Positions 7,978-16,808 of a stretch of DNA of 34,924 nucleotides are shown piece after piece. Each line of letters starts with the position of its first letter. Position 1 is the first letter of the stretch. A program made the translations under genes and the position numbers. Below the pieces are notes generated by a model. That model was not told where the DNA came from. It was given only the letters and a program-made list of their open reading frames with translations, and did not search any database. Source of the stretch: Spirochaetaceae bacterium 4572_59 (GTDB lineage: Bacteria > Spirochaetota > Spirochaetia > DSM-2461); contig NBMC01000005.1 of assembly GCA_002084805.1 (NCBI GenBank), positions 93,520 through 128,443 on the forward strand, given 5' to 3'.

Positions 7978-7996
7978 GATGATTACTCTAATCATC
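7978..7996. promoter_or_regulatory. Perfect 19-base inverted repeat, operator candidate
   Basis: GATGATTA and TAATCATC are exact reverse complements around CTC. The site is in the middle of the divergent alr-ord intergenic region, abuts the 13-base tandem repeat, and has the size and symmetry of a dimeric regulator operator. It has no T-run and is too short to be a convincing terminator. Confidence 0.5.
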
Positions 7997-8095
7997 GGAA
8001 TTCCTCTGAAAAGATTCAATAGCTAAAATAAAATCTGTTTAAGACTTCTCTTTTCTTAAGAAATAACTCCATATGACTATCCCTTTTTTATTTCC

Positions 8096-8159
8096 TTGAC
8101 AGCTCATAAGAGAGAATCAATAATTGTATCACTATCGTAGTAGTAATGGTACAATTATT
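8096..8159 (+). promoter_or_regulatory. Promoter of the ornithine operon with an overlapping long dyad
   Basis: A perfect TTGACA (8096-8101) and AATAAT (8119-8124, 5 of 6 to consensus) are spaced by 17 bases, predicting transcription from about 8131. The -10 element is itself the left arm of an inverted repeat: AATAATTGTA (8119-8128) and TACAATTATT (8150-8159). The stem extends inward by three more pairs including one G-U. A protein bound to both arms would cover the -10 and start site; the RNA could fold only its 3' half. This makes it a strong operator candidate. Confidence 0.65.
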
Positions 8160-8178
8160 AGAGAAAGGATTGGAAGAT

Positions 8179-9231
8179 ATGGAAAATATCAAAGTCATCA
8201 TTTGGGGTTTTGGTGCTATGGGCAGTGGAATAGCCGGAATGCTTCTCAAAAAAAAGGGAGTAGAGATCACAGGGGTATGCGATAACCATCCCGACCGTGT
8301 GGGAAAAAGTATGTATCAACTCTGTGGTGTAGAACAGATGACCCGGCCCGATATTACTGTAAAGGCCGATATAGAGGCGGTTCTTCAGGATATTTCTGCA
8401 GATATAGCCCTGCTGGCAACCGATTCCTTTACGGCTAAAGCCTTCCCTAAAATCCAATTCCTTCTGGAACATAAACTGAATGTTATCTCAACAGCCGAAG
8501 AGATGGCCTACCCCAAAGCCTCCGAACCGGAGCTTGCGGAAAAACTGAATAAGATAGCCCTGAAAAATGGCGTATCCCTGCTGGGTACAGGAATAAACCC
8601 GGGCCTGATTATGGACCTTCTGGTCATTGCCCTCAGCGGAGCCTGTATGGATGTGGAAAGTATTGAAGCGGAACGGATAAACAGCCTCTCCCCCTTCGGC
8701 CCTGCGGTCATGGAAGAACAGGGAGTGGGACTTACCCCTGCAGAGTTTGCGAAGGGTGTAAAAAATGGAACCCTGGCCGGTCATGTTGGCTTTAACGAGT
8801 CTGTAGGGATGATTACTGACGCCATAGGCTGGAAGCTCAGTGAGCCGGTCAGGCAATCCATGGAACCTATCATCTCCTCAGTCTACCGCAAGACTAAATA
8901 CGTGGAAGTACAAGCGGGAAATATTGCAGGATGCCGTATGAAGGGATCTGCTTTCGTTCATGGTGAGGAAAAGGTCAGGATGATCCACCCCCAGCAGGTA
9001 GAGCCCCAGCTGGAAGGATGCGAGACGGGGGACTATATCCGAATAAAGGGATGCCCTGATATTTCCATGGCCATACAGCCAGAGATCCCCGGCGGCATCG
9101 GAACCATAGCCATGTGCGTCAATATGATTCCCCATGTGATCAATGCTCGTCCCGGTCTGAAAACTATGATAGACCTGCCCGTTCCCAGAGCCATTATGGG
9201 AGATATGCGGGATCTGATTTACAAATTCTGA
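8179..9231 (+). CDS. ord: 2,4-diaminopentanoate dehydrogenase
   Basis: The 350-residue protein begins with a Rossmann nucleotide-binding loop (VIIWGFGAMGSGIAG) and has the dihydrodipicolinate-reductase-like layout known for Ord: ATDSFTAKA, then STAEEMAYPKASEP and the GTGINPGLIMDLL block. Ord oxidatively deaminates (2R,4S)-2,4-diaminopentanoate to 2-amino-4-oxopentanoate, producing NAD(P)H and ammonia. It is the first gene of the operon, followed by the thiolase that consumes its product. The start at 8179 (MENIKVII) is chosen over 8146 because GGA lies just upstream and the upstream Met lies in the dyad. The leader of about 48 bases contains the right arm of that dyad. Confidence 0.9.
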   Translation: MENIKVIIWGFGAMGSGIAGMLLKKKGVEITGVCDNHPDRVGKSMYQLCGVEQMTRPDITVKADIEAVLQDISADIALLATDSFTAKAFPKIQFLLEHKLNVISTAEEMAYPKASEPELAEKLNKIALKNGVSLLGTGINPGLIMDLLVIALSGACMDVESIEAERINSLSPFGPAVMEEQGVGLTPAEFAKGVKNGTLAGHVGFNESVGMITDAIGWKLSEPVRQSMEPIISSVYRKTKYVEVQAGNIAGCRMKGSAFVHGEEKVRMIHPQQVEPQLEGCETGDYIRIKGCPDISMAIQPEIPGGIGTIAMCVNMIPHVINARPGLKTMIDLPVPRAIMGDMRDLIYKF

Positions 9232-9254
9232 TTATTGAGAAGGAGAGTAGAGCA

Positions 9255-9563
9255 ATGATAGCAGTAAAAGGCGATTGGGTACGGATTCATAAGATCATCC
9301 TGACTTCCCCGGAAAGAGCCACTCAGCTTCCCGATGATACAAAAGAAGTGCCTCTTGAGATGTGGGATAAGGGCTTTCTGCTAAATGCCCGGGCCCGGGA
9401 GGGGGATGAGGTCGAGATTGAAAGCATTATCGGTAGAAATCTGACAGGGACCCTTCTGGAGAAAAATCCTCAGTTCCATCATTCCTGGGGGTCCTGTATT
9501 CCGGAAATCCTGCAGATAGGGCGTCAGGTCAGGGGGATGCTTCAGGAGGCTGATAATGAGTAG
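9255..9563 (+). CDS. ortA: 2-amino-4-ketopentanoate thiolase, alpha (small) subunit
   Basis: A 102-residue protein matching the small OrtA subunit in size and gene order (ord-ortA-ortB). It contains the short blocks GDWVRIHKIILTSPERATQL and NPQFHHSWGSCIPEI typical of this family. With OrtB it cleaves 2-amino-4-oxopentanoate with CoA to acetyl-CoA and D-alanine. The ATG at 9255 follows AGGAGAG at good spacing. Its last 8 bases overlap the start of ortB, which suggests translational coupling of the two subunits. Confidence 0.88.
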   Translation: MIAVKGDWVRIHKIILTSPERATQLPDDTKEVPLEMWDKGFLLNARAREGDEVEIESIIGRNLTGTLLEKNPQFHHSWGSCIPEILQIGRQVRGMLQEADNE

Positions 9564-10971
9564 GACAGACTATGATGCTCTGATGTCCCGGAAGGGAGAG
9601 ATCATGAAAAAAGCCGTAGGCATAGACTACAGCCGCTTTGAATCTGGTTCTATTGCCTTTGACTTTGAAGGCATGATGAGGGAGGTGGGCTACTCCCTGG
9701 ATGAAATCAGGAAGATTCAGAGCCATAGCGGAGTGGGCAATACTCCCCTCTATGAACTGAAGAACCTGACAGCCCTCTGCCGGAAAACAGCTGAATCCGA
9801 TAAGGGTGCCCGCATATTCCTGAAAGACGAGGCGGCCAATCCCTCGGGGAGCTTTAAAGCCCGCCGGGCGGCAGTCAGTGTCTATCATGCAAAAAAAATG
9901 GCTTATAAGGGCGTTATTGCCGCTACCAGTGGAAATTACGGGGCTGCCGTTGCCAGTCAGGCGGCCATGCTGGGCCTTAAATGCATTATAGTGCAAGAGT
10001 GTTATGACTCAGAGGGTAAGGGACAGCCTGAAATCATTGAAAAAGCCCGTAAATGCGAGGCCTACGGTGCAGAAGTGGTACAGCTTACGGTGGGACCGGA
10101 ACTCTTCTATTATTTTCTGCAGCTCTTGGAAGAGACAGGATACTTTAATGCCTCCCTCTACACACCATTTGGTATTGCAGGAGTGGAAACCCTGGGATAT
10201 GAGATATCCCGCCAGATGACAGAGCTTATTGGCCGGGACCCCGATGCGCTTGTTATTACCACAGCGGGAGGCGGCAATGTAAGCGGCACAGCCAGGGGCC
10301 TTATGAAAGCCGGTGCCCATAAAACAAAGATAATCGGGGCCAGCGTAGATCTGAAAGGTCTTCATATGGCCAGTGATAAACAGTTTAATCGAAAATCCTT
10401 TACCACGGGACATACGGGATTTGGTATCCCCTTTGCCACCAACCCCGACCGCTCTGATGTTCCCCGCTCGGCTGGTCGCCCCCTGCGCTATATGGACCGC
10501 TATGTAACAGTCCGGCAGGGTGAGGTTTTTTATATGACCGAAACCCTGGCACAGATAGAGGGACTGGAACGGGGCCCCGCCGGTAATATCTCACTGGCTG
10601 CCGCCTTTTCCATTGCCAGAGAGATGAACAGGGATCAGATTGTTCTGGTTCAGGAAACAGAGTATACGGGGGCAGGAAAACACATACAGCCACAGCTCTC
10701 TTTTGCACGTGATAACGACATAGAGATCCGTTTCGGCAATCCCGAAGAGGAAGTTCCCGGGGAGTCCATAATCCTGCCGGAACATCCCTGTCTGATCAGA
10801 GCGGTGGATCTTGATCTGAATAATATCAAACGCTCCTATATCCGAAACTGCCTCTTCGGCCATTCATCAAAAGATCTGACAGAACAAGACCTGATATATA
10901 TGGCCGAAGAGACTAAAAGTAATAGAGAGACTGTCAGCGAAACCATCAGAACACTGGAAGAAGGAAAATAA
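9556..10971 (+). CDS. ortB: 2-amino-4-ketopentanoate thiolase, beta (PLP) subunit
   Basis: This 471-residue protein has the fold-type II PLP-enzyme signature of threonine synthase relatives. The cofactor lysine is in NPSGSFKARRAA (K101), followed by ATSGNYGAAVASQAA and the glycine-rich phosphate loop TTAGGGNVSGTA. In the oxidative ornithine pathway OrtB is the catalytic subunit that, with OrtA and CoA, gives acetyl-CoA and D-alanine. Its length and place in the cluster match the clostridial enzyme. The ATG overlaps the end of ortA by 8 bases, and oraS begins five bases after its stop codon. Confidence 0.9.
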   Translation: MSRTDYDALMSRKGEIMKKAVGIDYSRFESGSIAFDFEGMMREVGYSLDEIRKIQSHSGVGNTPLYELKNLTALCRKTAESDKGARIFLKDEAANPSGSFKARRAAVSVYHAKKMAYKGVIAATSGNYGAAVASQAAMLGLKCIIVQECYDSEGKGQPEIIEKARKCEAYGAEVVQLTVGPELFYYFLQLLEETGYFNASLYTPFGIAGVETLGYEISRQMTELIGRDPDALVITTAGGGNVSGTARGLMKAGAHKTKIIGASVDLKGLHMASDKQFNRKSFTTGHTGFGIPFATNPDRSDVPRSAGRPLRYMDRYVTVRQGEVFYMTETLAQIEGLERGPAGNISLAAAFSIAREMNRDQIVLVQETEYTGAGKHIQPQLSFARDNDIEIRFGNPEEEVPGESIILPEHPCLIRAVDLDLNNIKRSYIRNCLFGHSSKDLTEQDLIYMAEETKSNRETVSETIRTLEEGK

Positions 10972-10975
10972 TAAA

Positions 10976-11341
10976 ATGGAAAGAAAAGATGATTTTGAAC
11001 TGAGACGACAGCATCTGAAAGGCTTGAACGAAAAACAGCTTGAAGAAAAATTCTGGGAACTTTGCGGCCGCCTGATGGATCCTATTATAGATTTGGCTGC
11101 CTCTCACACCTCCCCGTCCATTGAACGTTCCGTTTTGCTGCGTATGGGTTTTTCCAGCTTAGAGAGCAAGAGTATCGTTCAGGGAGCCATTGATCATGGA
11201 CTTTTAGAACATGGTGCGGGACACATCGTCTATAAACTATCAAAAGAGCGGCACATGGATCTGCTGGATACGGGGCGGCAGCTGACGAACGATAAACTAT
11301 GGGATGAAGCAGCCAGCTTCTTTAAGGCAGGTCAGAAATGA
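10976..11341 (+). CDS. oraS: D-ornithine 4,5-aminomutase, small subunit
   Basis: A 121-residue, highly charged protein directly before oraE. It has the length and KRDDFELRRQHL-like N-terminus (here ERKDDFELRRQHLKGLNEKQ) known for OraS, followed by KFWELCGRLMDPIIDLAASHTSPSIERS split over two helices. OraS has no cofactor of its own; it associates with OraE to make the B12- and PLP-dependent aminomutase. Its stop overlaps the oraE start by four bases (ATGA), so the subunits are probably translated in a coupled way. Confidence 0.9.
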   Translation: MERKDDFELRRQHLKGLNEKQLEEKFWELCGRLMDPIIDLAASHTSPSIERSVLLRMGFSSLESKSIVQGAIDHGLLEHGAGHIVYKLSKERHMDLLDTGRQLTNDKLWDEAASFFKAGQK

Positions 11342-13566
11342 ACAAACTGGAAAAAAACGAAAAACTGAATATCCCTGAGATTCTGAAAGATCTGGAACAC
11401 TATCGCCCCCGACGGCGTGAATGGATATGGCGAAAAGGGTCCGGAGAGAAAAGACAGATTGGAAAGTTTGAGTTTTACGACACAACGGAAAATCTGACAC
11501 AGGGCCAGGCTCTACCGGCAGGACAGTACTTCAATGAGATAGATCCCCAATCCGACAGCACAATTACGACCGAAATTGCCTCCGGACGTTTTGAAGACGA
11601 TATCCGAAGGATGAGAATGGCCGCATGGCATGGCGCAGACCATCTGATGGTTATCCGTACGGCAGGACAGAGCCATATGGATGGACTGATAGAAGGAACG
11701 CCCCAGGGAATAGGCGGAGTACCAATTTCCCGGAAACAAATACGGGCCCAGAGAAAGGCCCTGGATCTGATTGAGGATGAAGTGGGCAGACCCATTAACT
11801 ATCACTCCTATGTAAGCGGTGTGGCCGGGCCTGAAATTGCCGTCCTCTTTGCGGAAGAGGGAGTCAACGGGGCTCATCAGGATCCCCAGTACAATGTACT
11901 CTACCGGAATATCAATATGATCCGCAGCTTTGTAGATGCGGCCGTAGCGAAAAAAGTCATGGCCTGGGCGGGAATTGCCCAGATTGACGGGGCCCATAAT
12001 GCCAATGCCACCGCCAGGGATGCCTGGAAGGTAATGCCCGAGCTGATGGTACAGCACGCTATCAATGCCATGTTCTCGGTCAAAGTGGGAATGAAAAAGG
12101 AGAATATATGCCTGTCCACCGTCCCCCCGACGGCTCCACCGGCACCCTGTATGAGATTGGACCTGCCCTACGCGCTAGCCCTGCGGGAGCTTTTTAAAGA
12201 TTTTCAGATGCGGGCACAGCAGAACACAAAATATATGGGTTCCTCCACCAGAGAAGCCACGGTTACCCATACGCTGAACCTTTTGATTTCAAAATTAACC
12301 CGTGCGGAAATTCAATCCACCATTACCCCCGATGAGGGAAGAAACGTCCCCTGGCATATCTACAATATGGAGGGAATTGATACGGCTAAACAGGTCTTTG
12401 CCGGTATGGATGGACTGATGGAAATGATTGAAATCAGACGGGATAAGGGCGAACTGGCAGACAAGGTCCGGGAACTTAAAGAGAGAGCTGTTCTTTATAT
12501 GGAGGAGATGCTTGAAGTTGGCGGCTACTTTAACGCGGTAGAACAAGGTTTCTTTGTAGATTCAGGTTACTTTCCAGAAAGAAATGATGATGCCATTATT
12601 CGCCATATAGACGGCGGTGTGGGAGCGGGAACGGTTTATGAGAGAGCGGAGGATTATATGGCTCCCGTAACGGCTCACTTTGGTTATAACAACCTGGCTC
12701 CCTTCGGAGAAAATGCCGAAAAGGATCCCGCCAGCCTGATTGGCGGCGGTACCTTTGAACACCCCGAAAAGATCATATTTATAGATGAACTGGATGAAAA
12801 TGACAATGTTAATGTCCGCATGGAAGAGTGCAGAGAGTACCGGGAAAAAAACATAGTAAAACCGGAAATGGAATGGTTGGGGGATGGAGTGGTTCAGACC
12901 ACTATGTTTCTGCCTGTAGATAAGAGAACCGCCACTTATGCAGCCATCGAAGTGGGCAGAAAGATGGGCCTTGACGAGGTGGAAGTGATCCATACAGAAG
13001 TGATGCAGGCAGCAGAGGGTACCCGTGTGGAAATCAAGGGTAAATTTCAGCACAGCATTGATCTGGATAAGCTGATAATTCCTCCCGAGCCGGAAATCCT
13101 CTCGGATGATGAGATATCAGCCGACATAAAGGCCCATCCCATGAAAATCGTGGCGGCTACCGTGGGAGAGGATGAACACTCTGTGGGTCTGCGTGAAATC
13201 ATAGATATCAAGCATGGTGGAATTGAAAGATTCGGCATAGATGTACACTATCTGGGAACCTCCTGTCCTGTCGAAAAACTGGTGGATGCGGCTATAGAAC
13301 TGAATGCAGATGCCATTCTGATCTCCACCATTATAAGCCATGATGACATTCACTATAAAAATATGAAAAAACTCCATGATAGCTGTGTGGAAAAGGGAAT
13401 CAGGGACAGGATTATCCTTATGGCGGGAGGCACCCAGGTGACACCCGAACTGGCAAGGGATAACGGTATGGATCAGGGATTCGGCAGAGGCTCCAACGGA
13501 ACCATGAATGCTACCTTTCTGATACAGAAAAGACGGAAGATGAACCCCGGGGAAAAGGGGCTGTAA
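11338..13566 (+). CDS. oraE: D-ornithine 4,5-aminomutase, large B12/PLP subunit
   Basis: At 742 residues this matches the full-length OraE. The N-terminal two thirds form the substrate-binding barrel. The C-terminal cobalamin domain has the base-off motif DEHSVG (D612, H614) and, eleven residues after the His, the lysine K625 in IDIKHGG. That is the same H-to-K spacing as the cobalt-ligating His and PLP-binding Lys known for the clostridial enzyme, so both cofactor sites look intact. A Rossmann-like B12 fold follows (YLGTSCPVEKLV, ILISTIISHDD, ILMAGGTQ). The enzyme moves the terminal amino group of D-ornithine to C4, giving 2,4-diaminopentanoate. It overlaps oraS by four bases and the mutL-like gene by one base. 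Confidence 0.93.
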   Translation: MNKLEKNEKLNIPEILKDLEHYRPRRREWIWRKGSGEKRQIGKFEFYDTTENLTQGQALPAGQYFNEIDPQSDSTITTEIASGRFEDDIRRMRMAAWHGADHLMVIRTAGQSHMDGLIEGTPQGIGGVPISRKQIRAQRKALDLIEDEVGRPINYHSYVSGVAGPEIAVLFAEEGVNGAHQDPQYNVLYRNINMIRSFVDAAVAKKVMAWAGIAQIDGAHNANATARDAWKVMPELMVQHAINAMFSVKVGMKKENICLSTVPPTAPPAPCMRLDLPYALALRELFKDFQMRAQQNTKYMGSSTREATVTHTLNLLISKLTRAEIQSTITPDEGRNVPWHIYNMEGIDTAKQVFAGMDGLMEMIEIRRDKGELADKVRELKERAVLYMEEMLEVGGYFNAVEQGFFVDSGYFPERNDDAIIRHIDGGVGAGTVYERAEDYMAPVTAHFGYNNLAPFGENAEKDPASLIGGGTFEHPEKIIFIDELDENDNVNVRMEECREYREKNIVKPEMEWLGDGVVQTTMFLPVDKRTATYAAIEVGRKMGLDEVEVIHTEVMQAAEGTRVEIKGKFQHSIDLDKLIIPPEPEILSDDEISADIKAHPMKIVAATVGEDEHSVGLREIIDIKHGGIERFGIDVHYLGTSCPVEKLVDAAIELNADAILISTIISHDDIHYKNMKKLHDSCVEKGIRDRIILMAGGTQVTPELARDNGMDQGFGRGSNGTMNATFLIQKRRKMNPGEKGL

Positions 13567-14924
13567 TGAAAGTTGATGTACTGTGTGCGGAGATTGGCAG
13601 CACCACTACAGTGGTCAATGCCTTTAGCGGATTGGGGACAGACAATCCCCGTCTACTGGGCCAGGGCTTCTCCCCCACCACTGTTCTGGAGGGGGATGTA
13701 ACTACCGGCCTCTATGGGGCTATCACGGAGCTCTCCCGCCGGCTGGGAACAGAGGACCTTGAATGGGAGCGCTTTTTTGCCTCAAGCAGCGCAGCCGGCG
13801 GTCTCAGAATGACCGTTCACGGACTGGTTTATGATATGACCGTTCGGGCCGCCAGAGAGGCGGCCCTTGGTGCGGGTGCCAATATCCACCAGATCACCGC
13901 AGGAAGAATGCGAAAAAATGATCTGAAAAGACTGGTGGAGATCAAACCGAATATCATCATGATTGCAGGAGGGGTGGATTACGGGGAACGGGAGACTGCC
14001 CTGGAGAATGCCGGAAAGATAGCCGCACTGGATCTGGGAATCCCCGTTATCTATGCGGGGAATATTCAGAATCATGAGGATATCCGGAATATTTTTCAGG
14101 CATCCCCCTCTCTGCTGTATATTGTGAAGAATGTCTATCCCTCCATAGACCGGCTGGAAGTCCTTCCGGCACGGAAGGTAATACAGAGTGTTTTTGAAGA
14201 GCATATCATTCATGCGGCAGGAATGGAGAAGATCCGCTCTCTCGTAGATGGTCCCATAATCCCCACACCTGGCGCGGTAATGGAAGCGTCCCGTCTAATA
14301 AAGGAGGATCTGGGAGATCTGATCACCTTTGATGTGGGAGGTGCGACAACGGACGTGCATTCTGTCACAGAGGGCAGCGAGGAGATAGGAAGGATACAAC
14401 TCAGCCCTGAACCGGATGCCAAAAGAACCGTAGAGGGAGACTTGGGAGTTTATATCAACCGGATGAATGTATTAGAACTGACTGATATAAAAAAAACCGC
14501 AGCCTCTCTGGGATTAAATGATGAGGAGCTGAAAACGGCGGTTCAGGGACTGAAAGCTGTTCCCCAATCGGATCTGGAGCGGAGAATCGTCAGGGAATTG
14601 ACCTTAACAGCGCTGAAAACGGCCCTCCACAGACATGTAGGAAAGTTTCATGAATCCTTTACGGCTAAGGGAAAAAGAACTATGGCCGAAGGCCGGGACC
14701 TGACAGCCTTGAGCCATGTGATTGGAACCGGCGGAGCCCTGACCCGTCTGGATGACGGGGCCGCTCTTCTGAGAGAAGTCTTCGCTCAGAAGAGCAGAAA
14801 TGATCTGATGCCCCGCTATATTCCGAAGATTCTCATTGATCAGTCCTATATTATGGCGAGCCTGGGTGTTCTGAGCAGAGAGTATCCCCGGGAGACTGTC
14901 AGGCTGTTTAAAAGGAGCATATAA
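13566..14924 (+). CDS. MutL/GlmL-like ATPase, putative reactivase of the B12 aminomutase
   Basis: The 452-residue protein is an actin/Hsp70-fold (ASKHA) ATPase of the glutamate mutase MutL family. It has a phosphate-1 loop near the N-terminus (CAEIGSTTTVVNAF) and phosphate-2 (DVGGATTDVHSV) near residue 260, plus a glycine-rich late motif IGTGGAL. Such proteins are found beside glutamate mutase and, in known ornithine clusters, beside oraE. They are thought to exchange damaged cobalamin on the mutase. The ATG overlaps the TAA of oraE by one base, and orr begins two bases after its stop, so it is in the middle of the operon. Its activity on OraSE is inferred from position. Confidence 0.85.
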   Translation: MKVDVLCAEIGSTTTVVNAFSGLGTDNPRLLGQGFSPTTVLEGDVTTGLYGAITELSRRLGTEDLEWERFFASSSAAGGLRMTVHGLVYDMTVRAAREAALGAGANIHQITAGRMRKNDLKRLVEIKPNIIMIAGGVDYGERETALENAGKIAALDLGIPVIYAGNIQNHEDIRNIFQASPSLLYIVKNVYPSIDRLEVLPARKVIQSVFEEHIIHAAGMEKIRSLVDGPIIPTPGAVMEASRLIKEDLGDLITFDVGGATTDVHSVTEGSEEIGRIQLSPEPDAKRTVEGDLGVYINRMNVLELTDIKKTAASLGLNDEELKTAVQGLKAVPQSDLERRIVRELTLTALKTALHRHVGKFHESFTAKGKRTMAEGRDLTALSHVIGTGGALTRLDDGAALLREVFAQKSRNDLMPRYIPKILIDQSYIMASLGVLSREYPRETVRLFKRSI

Positions 14925-14926
14925 GA

Positions 14927-16738
14927 ATGTCAGGACCCGAAATAGTGATCGACATTGAAAAGATCCGCTCCAATACCCGCAGCATAGTGGATTTCTGCCG
15001 CCGGAGGGCCATCTCCGTTACGGGGGTCACAAAAGTCAGCTGCGGTATGCCCCTGGTAGGCAGAGCCATGCTGGATGGCGGTGTGGTCAGTCTGGGAGAA
15101 TCCAGGATTGAGAATATCCGTCGGATGAGGGCCAGCGGTATAAATGCGCCCATGATGATGCTCCGTATTCCTCCCCTTTCCCGGGTGGATGAAATTGTAG
15201 CCAATGCTGATATAAGCCTGAACTCTGAGCTTTCGGTTATCCGTTCTCTGTCTGAGGCGTCCTTGAAAAGAGCTAAAGTTCATAAAATTATCCTTATGGT
15301 GGACCTTGGAGATCTGAGGGAGGGCATATGGCCTTCCGAGCTTTTGGAGATCAGCCGTGAAGTCATAAATTTTAAGGGAGTTCAGATTATAGGCATCGGG
15401 ACGAACCTCACCTGCTTTGGCGGAGTCCTGCCAAGCCCTGAAAACATGGGCAAACTGGTAGAGTACGCGGAAAATATAGAAAAAGCATTTTCCATTCAAC
15501 TGGAAATTATCTCAGGGGGGAATTCCTCCTCCCTTCCCCTGCTCATGGAAAACCGGATGCCAGCGCGCATCAACCACCTCCGTATTGGAGAGGCCATCGT
15601 CCTTGGAAAGGAAACCGTAAAGGGAACCCTGTGGCCCGGCTGTTACGGCGATGCCTTTCAGCTGTCCGCTGAGCTGATTGAATTGAAGAAGAAACCCTCC
15701 GTTCCCATCGGGGAGACTGGAATGGATGCATTTGGAGAAAAACCGGTATTTCATGACAAAGGGGATATTCTCCGGGCTATACTCAATGTCGGCCGGGAGG
15801 ATGTAACCATAGACAGCCTGATCCCGGAAGACGAAAAGATCTCCATACTGGGAGCCTCCAGCGATCATCTTCTTCTTGATGTCAGTCATGCGGAGAAAAG
15901 ACCCGTACTGGGAGAACGGATTAAATTTAATATGAACTACGGCGCACTGCTGGCCGCTATGACATCCAACTATGTAGGGAAGACTCCCCTCTTGGGAGCG
16001 GAGAGAAAAATGAATACTCCAGATATCGTTATGATTGGCAACTCACCTCTCTATAAGAATGAAAATCTTTTAAAACATTTATCCGATTCGGGAATAATTT
16101 TTGAAGTATCTGAAGAAAAAATTACAAATCAATCTATCCATAATATTTTTAGAAATAAGAAGACCCCGCTGATTGGCGGAGAACTTAATAAAAGTTGTGA
16201 ATCCTTAAAAGGATTAAGCCTGTCTTTCAAGCAGTCAGGACTGATAATACTATCTCCTAATGCGTCTCTTTTAAGCGGGAAAAGCAGTGAACCAGATGAA
16301 ATATTCCTTTCTGAAGTTTTCGGTTTCGGAAAAAAAGAGAATGATTTATCCTCCTGTATTTCTCCGGAAAATACAGTTATAATCGGACTGAGAGAAACGG
16401 AAAACTCTGAAATTGAAATTATAAAAAAGTTAGGGATTCAGGCCTATACCATGGAAGACATAGATCTTTTGGGAATGCGTGAAATCATGATCAACTGCCT
16501 GAGAAGGGCCTGCAACGGAACAGAGGGGTTCTATACCCGTATCAGTACGGATGTAATTAATGCCGAGGGTGAAGGACTGACATTCCGGGAAGCCCATCTG
16601 ACCATGGAGATGATTTCAGATAGCTCTGGAATGCTGGCCCTGGATATTTCAGGAACACCTGATAAAAGCTGGATAGATGATAGGGCCCTCTGCAGTATTG
16701 TGGAATCGGCCTATGGGAAGAGGATTCTCCGCCTATAA
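14927..16738 (+). CDS. orr: Ornithine racemase fused to a catalytically dead arginase-fold domain
   Basis: Residues 1-360 are a fold-type III PLP racemase of the Orr type. It has the likely PLP lysine K36 in GVTKVSCG, the block GESRIENIRRMRASGI, and ends in NMNYGALLAAMTSNYVGK. Known Orr proteins are about 350 residues; this one has 603. Residues 362-603 align by eye with arginase (ureohydrolase): a TPLIGGELN block, LSLSFKQSGLIILSPNAS, VIIGLRETENSEIEIIKKLG, TMEDIDLLGM and GLTFREAHLTMEMI. The metal ligands are nearly all replaced. GGDHS is GGELN (417-421), DAHGD is SPNAS (443-447), and DLD is D542-V-I544, so only the first Asp of that last pair remains. The extra domain is thus a pseudo-arginase, perhaps for oligomerisation or binding. 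The base composition drops to a more A/T-rich range after about 16010. Orr supplies D-ornithine to OraSE. Confidence 0.9.
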   Translation: MSGPEIVIDIEKIRSNTRSIVDFCRRRAISVTGVTKVSCGMPLVGRAMLDGGVVSLGESRIENIRRMRASGINAPMMMLRIPPLSRVDEIVANADISLNSELSVIRSLSEASLKRAKVHKIILMVDLGDLREGIWPSELLEISREVINFKGVQIIGIGTNLTCFGGVLPSPENMGKLVEYAENIEKAFSIQLEIISGGNSSSLPLLMENRMPARINHLRIGEAIVLGKETVKGTLWPGCYGDAFQLSAELIELKKKPSVPIGETGMDAFGEKPVFHDKGDILRAILNVGREDVTIDSLIPEDEKISILGASSDHLLLDVSHAEKRPVLGERIKFNMNYGALLAAMTSNYVGKTPLLGAERKMNTPDIVMIGNSPLYKNENLLKHLSDSGIIFEVSEEKITNQSIHNIFRNKKTPLIGGELNKSCESLKGLSLSFKQSGLIILSPNASLLSGKSSEPDEIFLSEVFGFGKKENDLSSCISPENTVIIGLRETENSEIEIIKKLGIQAYTMEDIDLLGMREIMINCLRRACNGTEGFYTRISTDVINAEGEGLTFREAHLTMEMISDSSGMLALDISGTPDKSWIDDRALCSIVESAYGKRILRL

Positions 16739-16756
16739 GCTGACATGATCAGCCCC

Positions 16757-16798
16757 GGCTCAGGGTCACAGGAATAAAAAACCCAAGAACCCTGAGCC
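16757..16798. terminator. Hairpin between convergent orr and argF
   Basis: GGCTCAGGGT (16757-16766) and ACCCTGAGCC (16789-16798) are perfect ten-base arms around a 22-base loop. It sits in the only gap between the ornithine operon and the oppositely transcribed argF. No clean T-run follows on either side, although the loop contains an A-run. It is probably a bidirectional 3'-end structure. Confidence 0.5.
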
Positions 16799-16808
16799 AT
16801 TGAAAATC

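Noticed and set aside
10009..10413. Long antisense frames inside ortB, oraE, argF and other genes
   Set aside because: They lie opposite well-supported genes with strong motif evidence, have no ribosome-binding sites that stand out and resemble no known protein.
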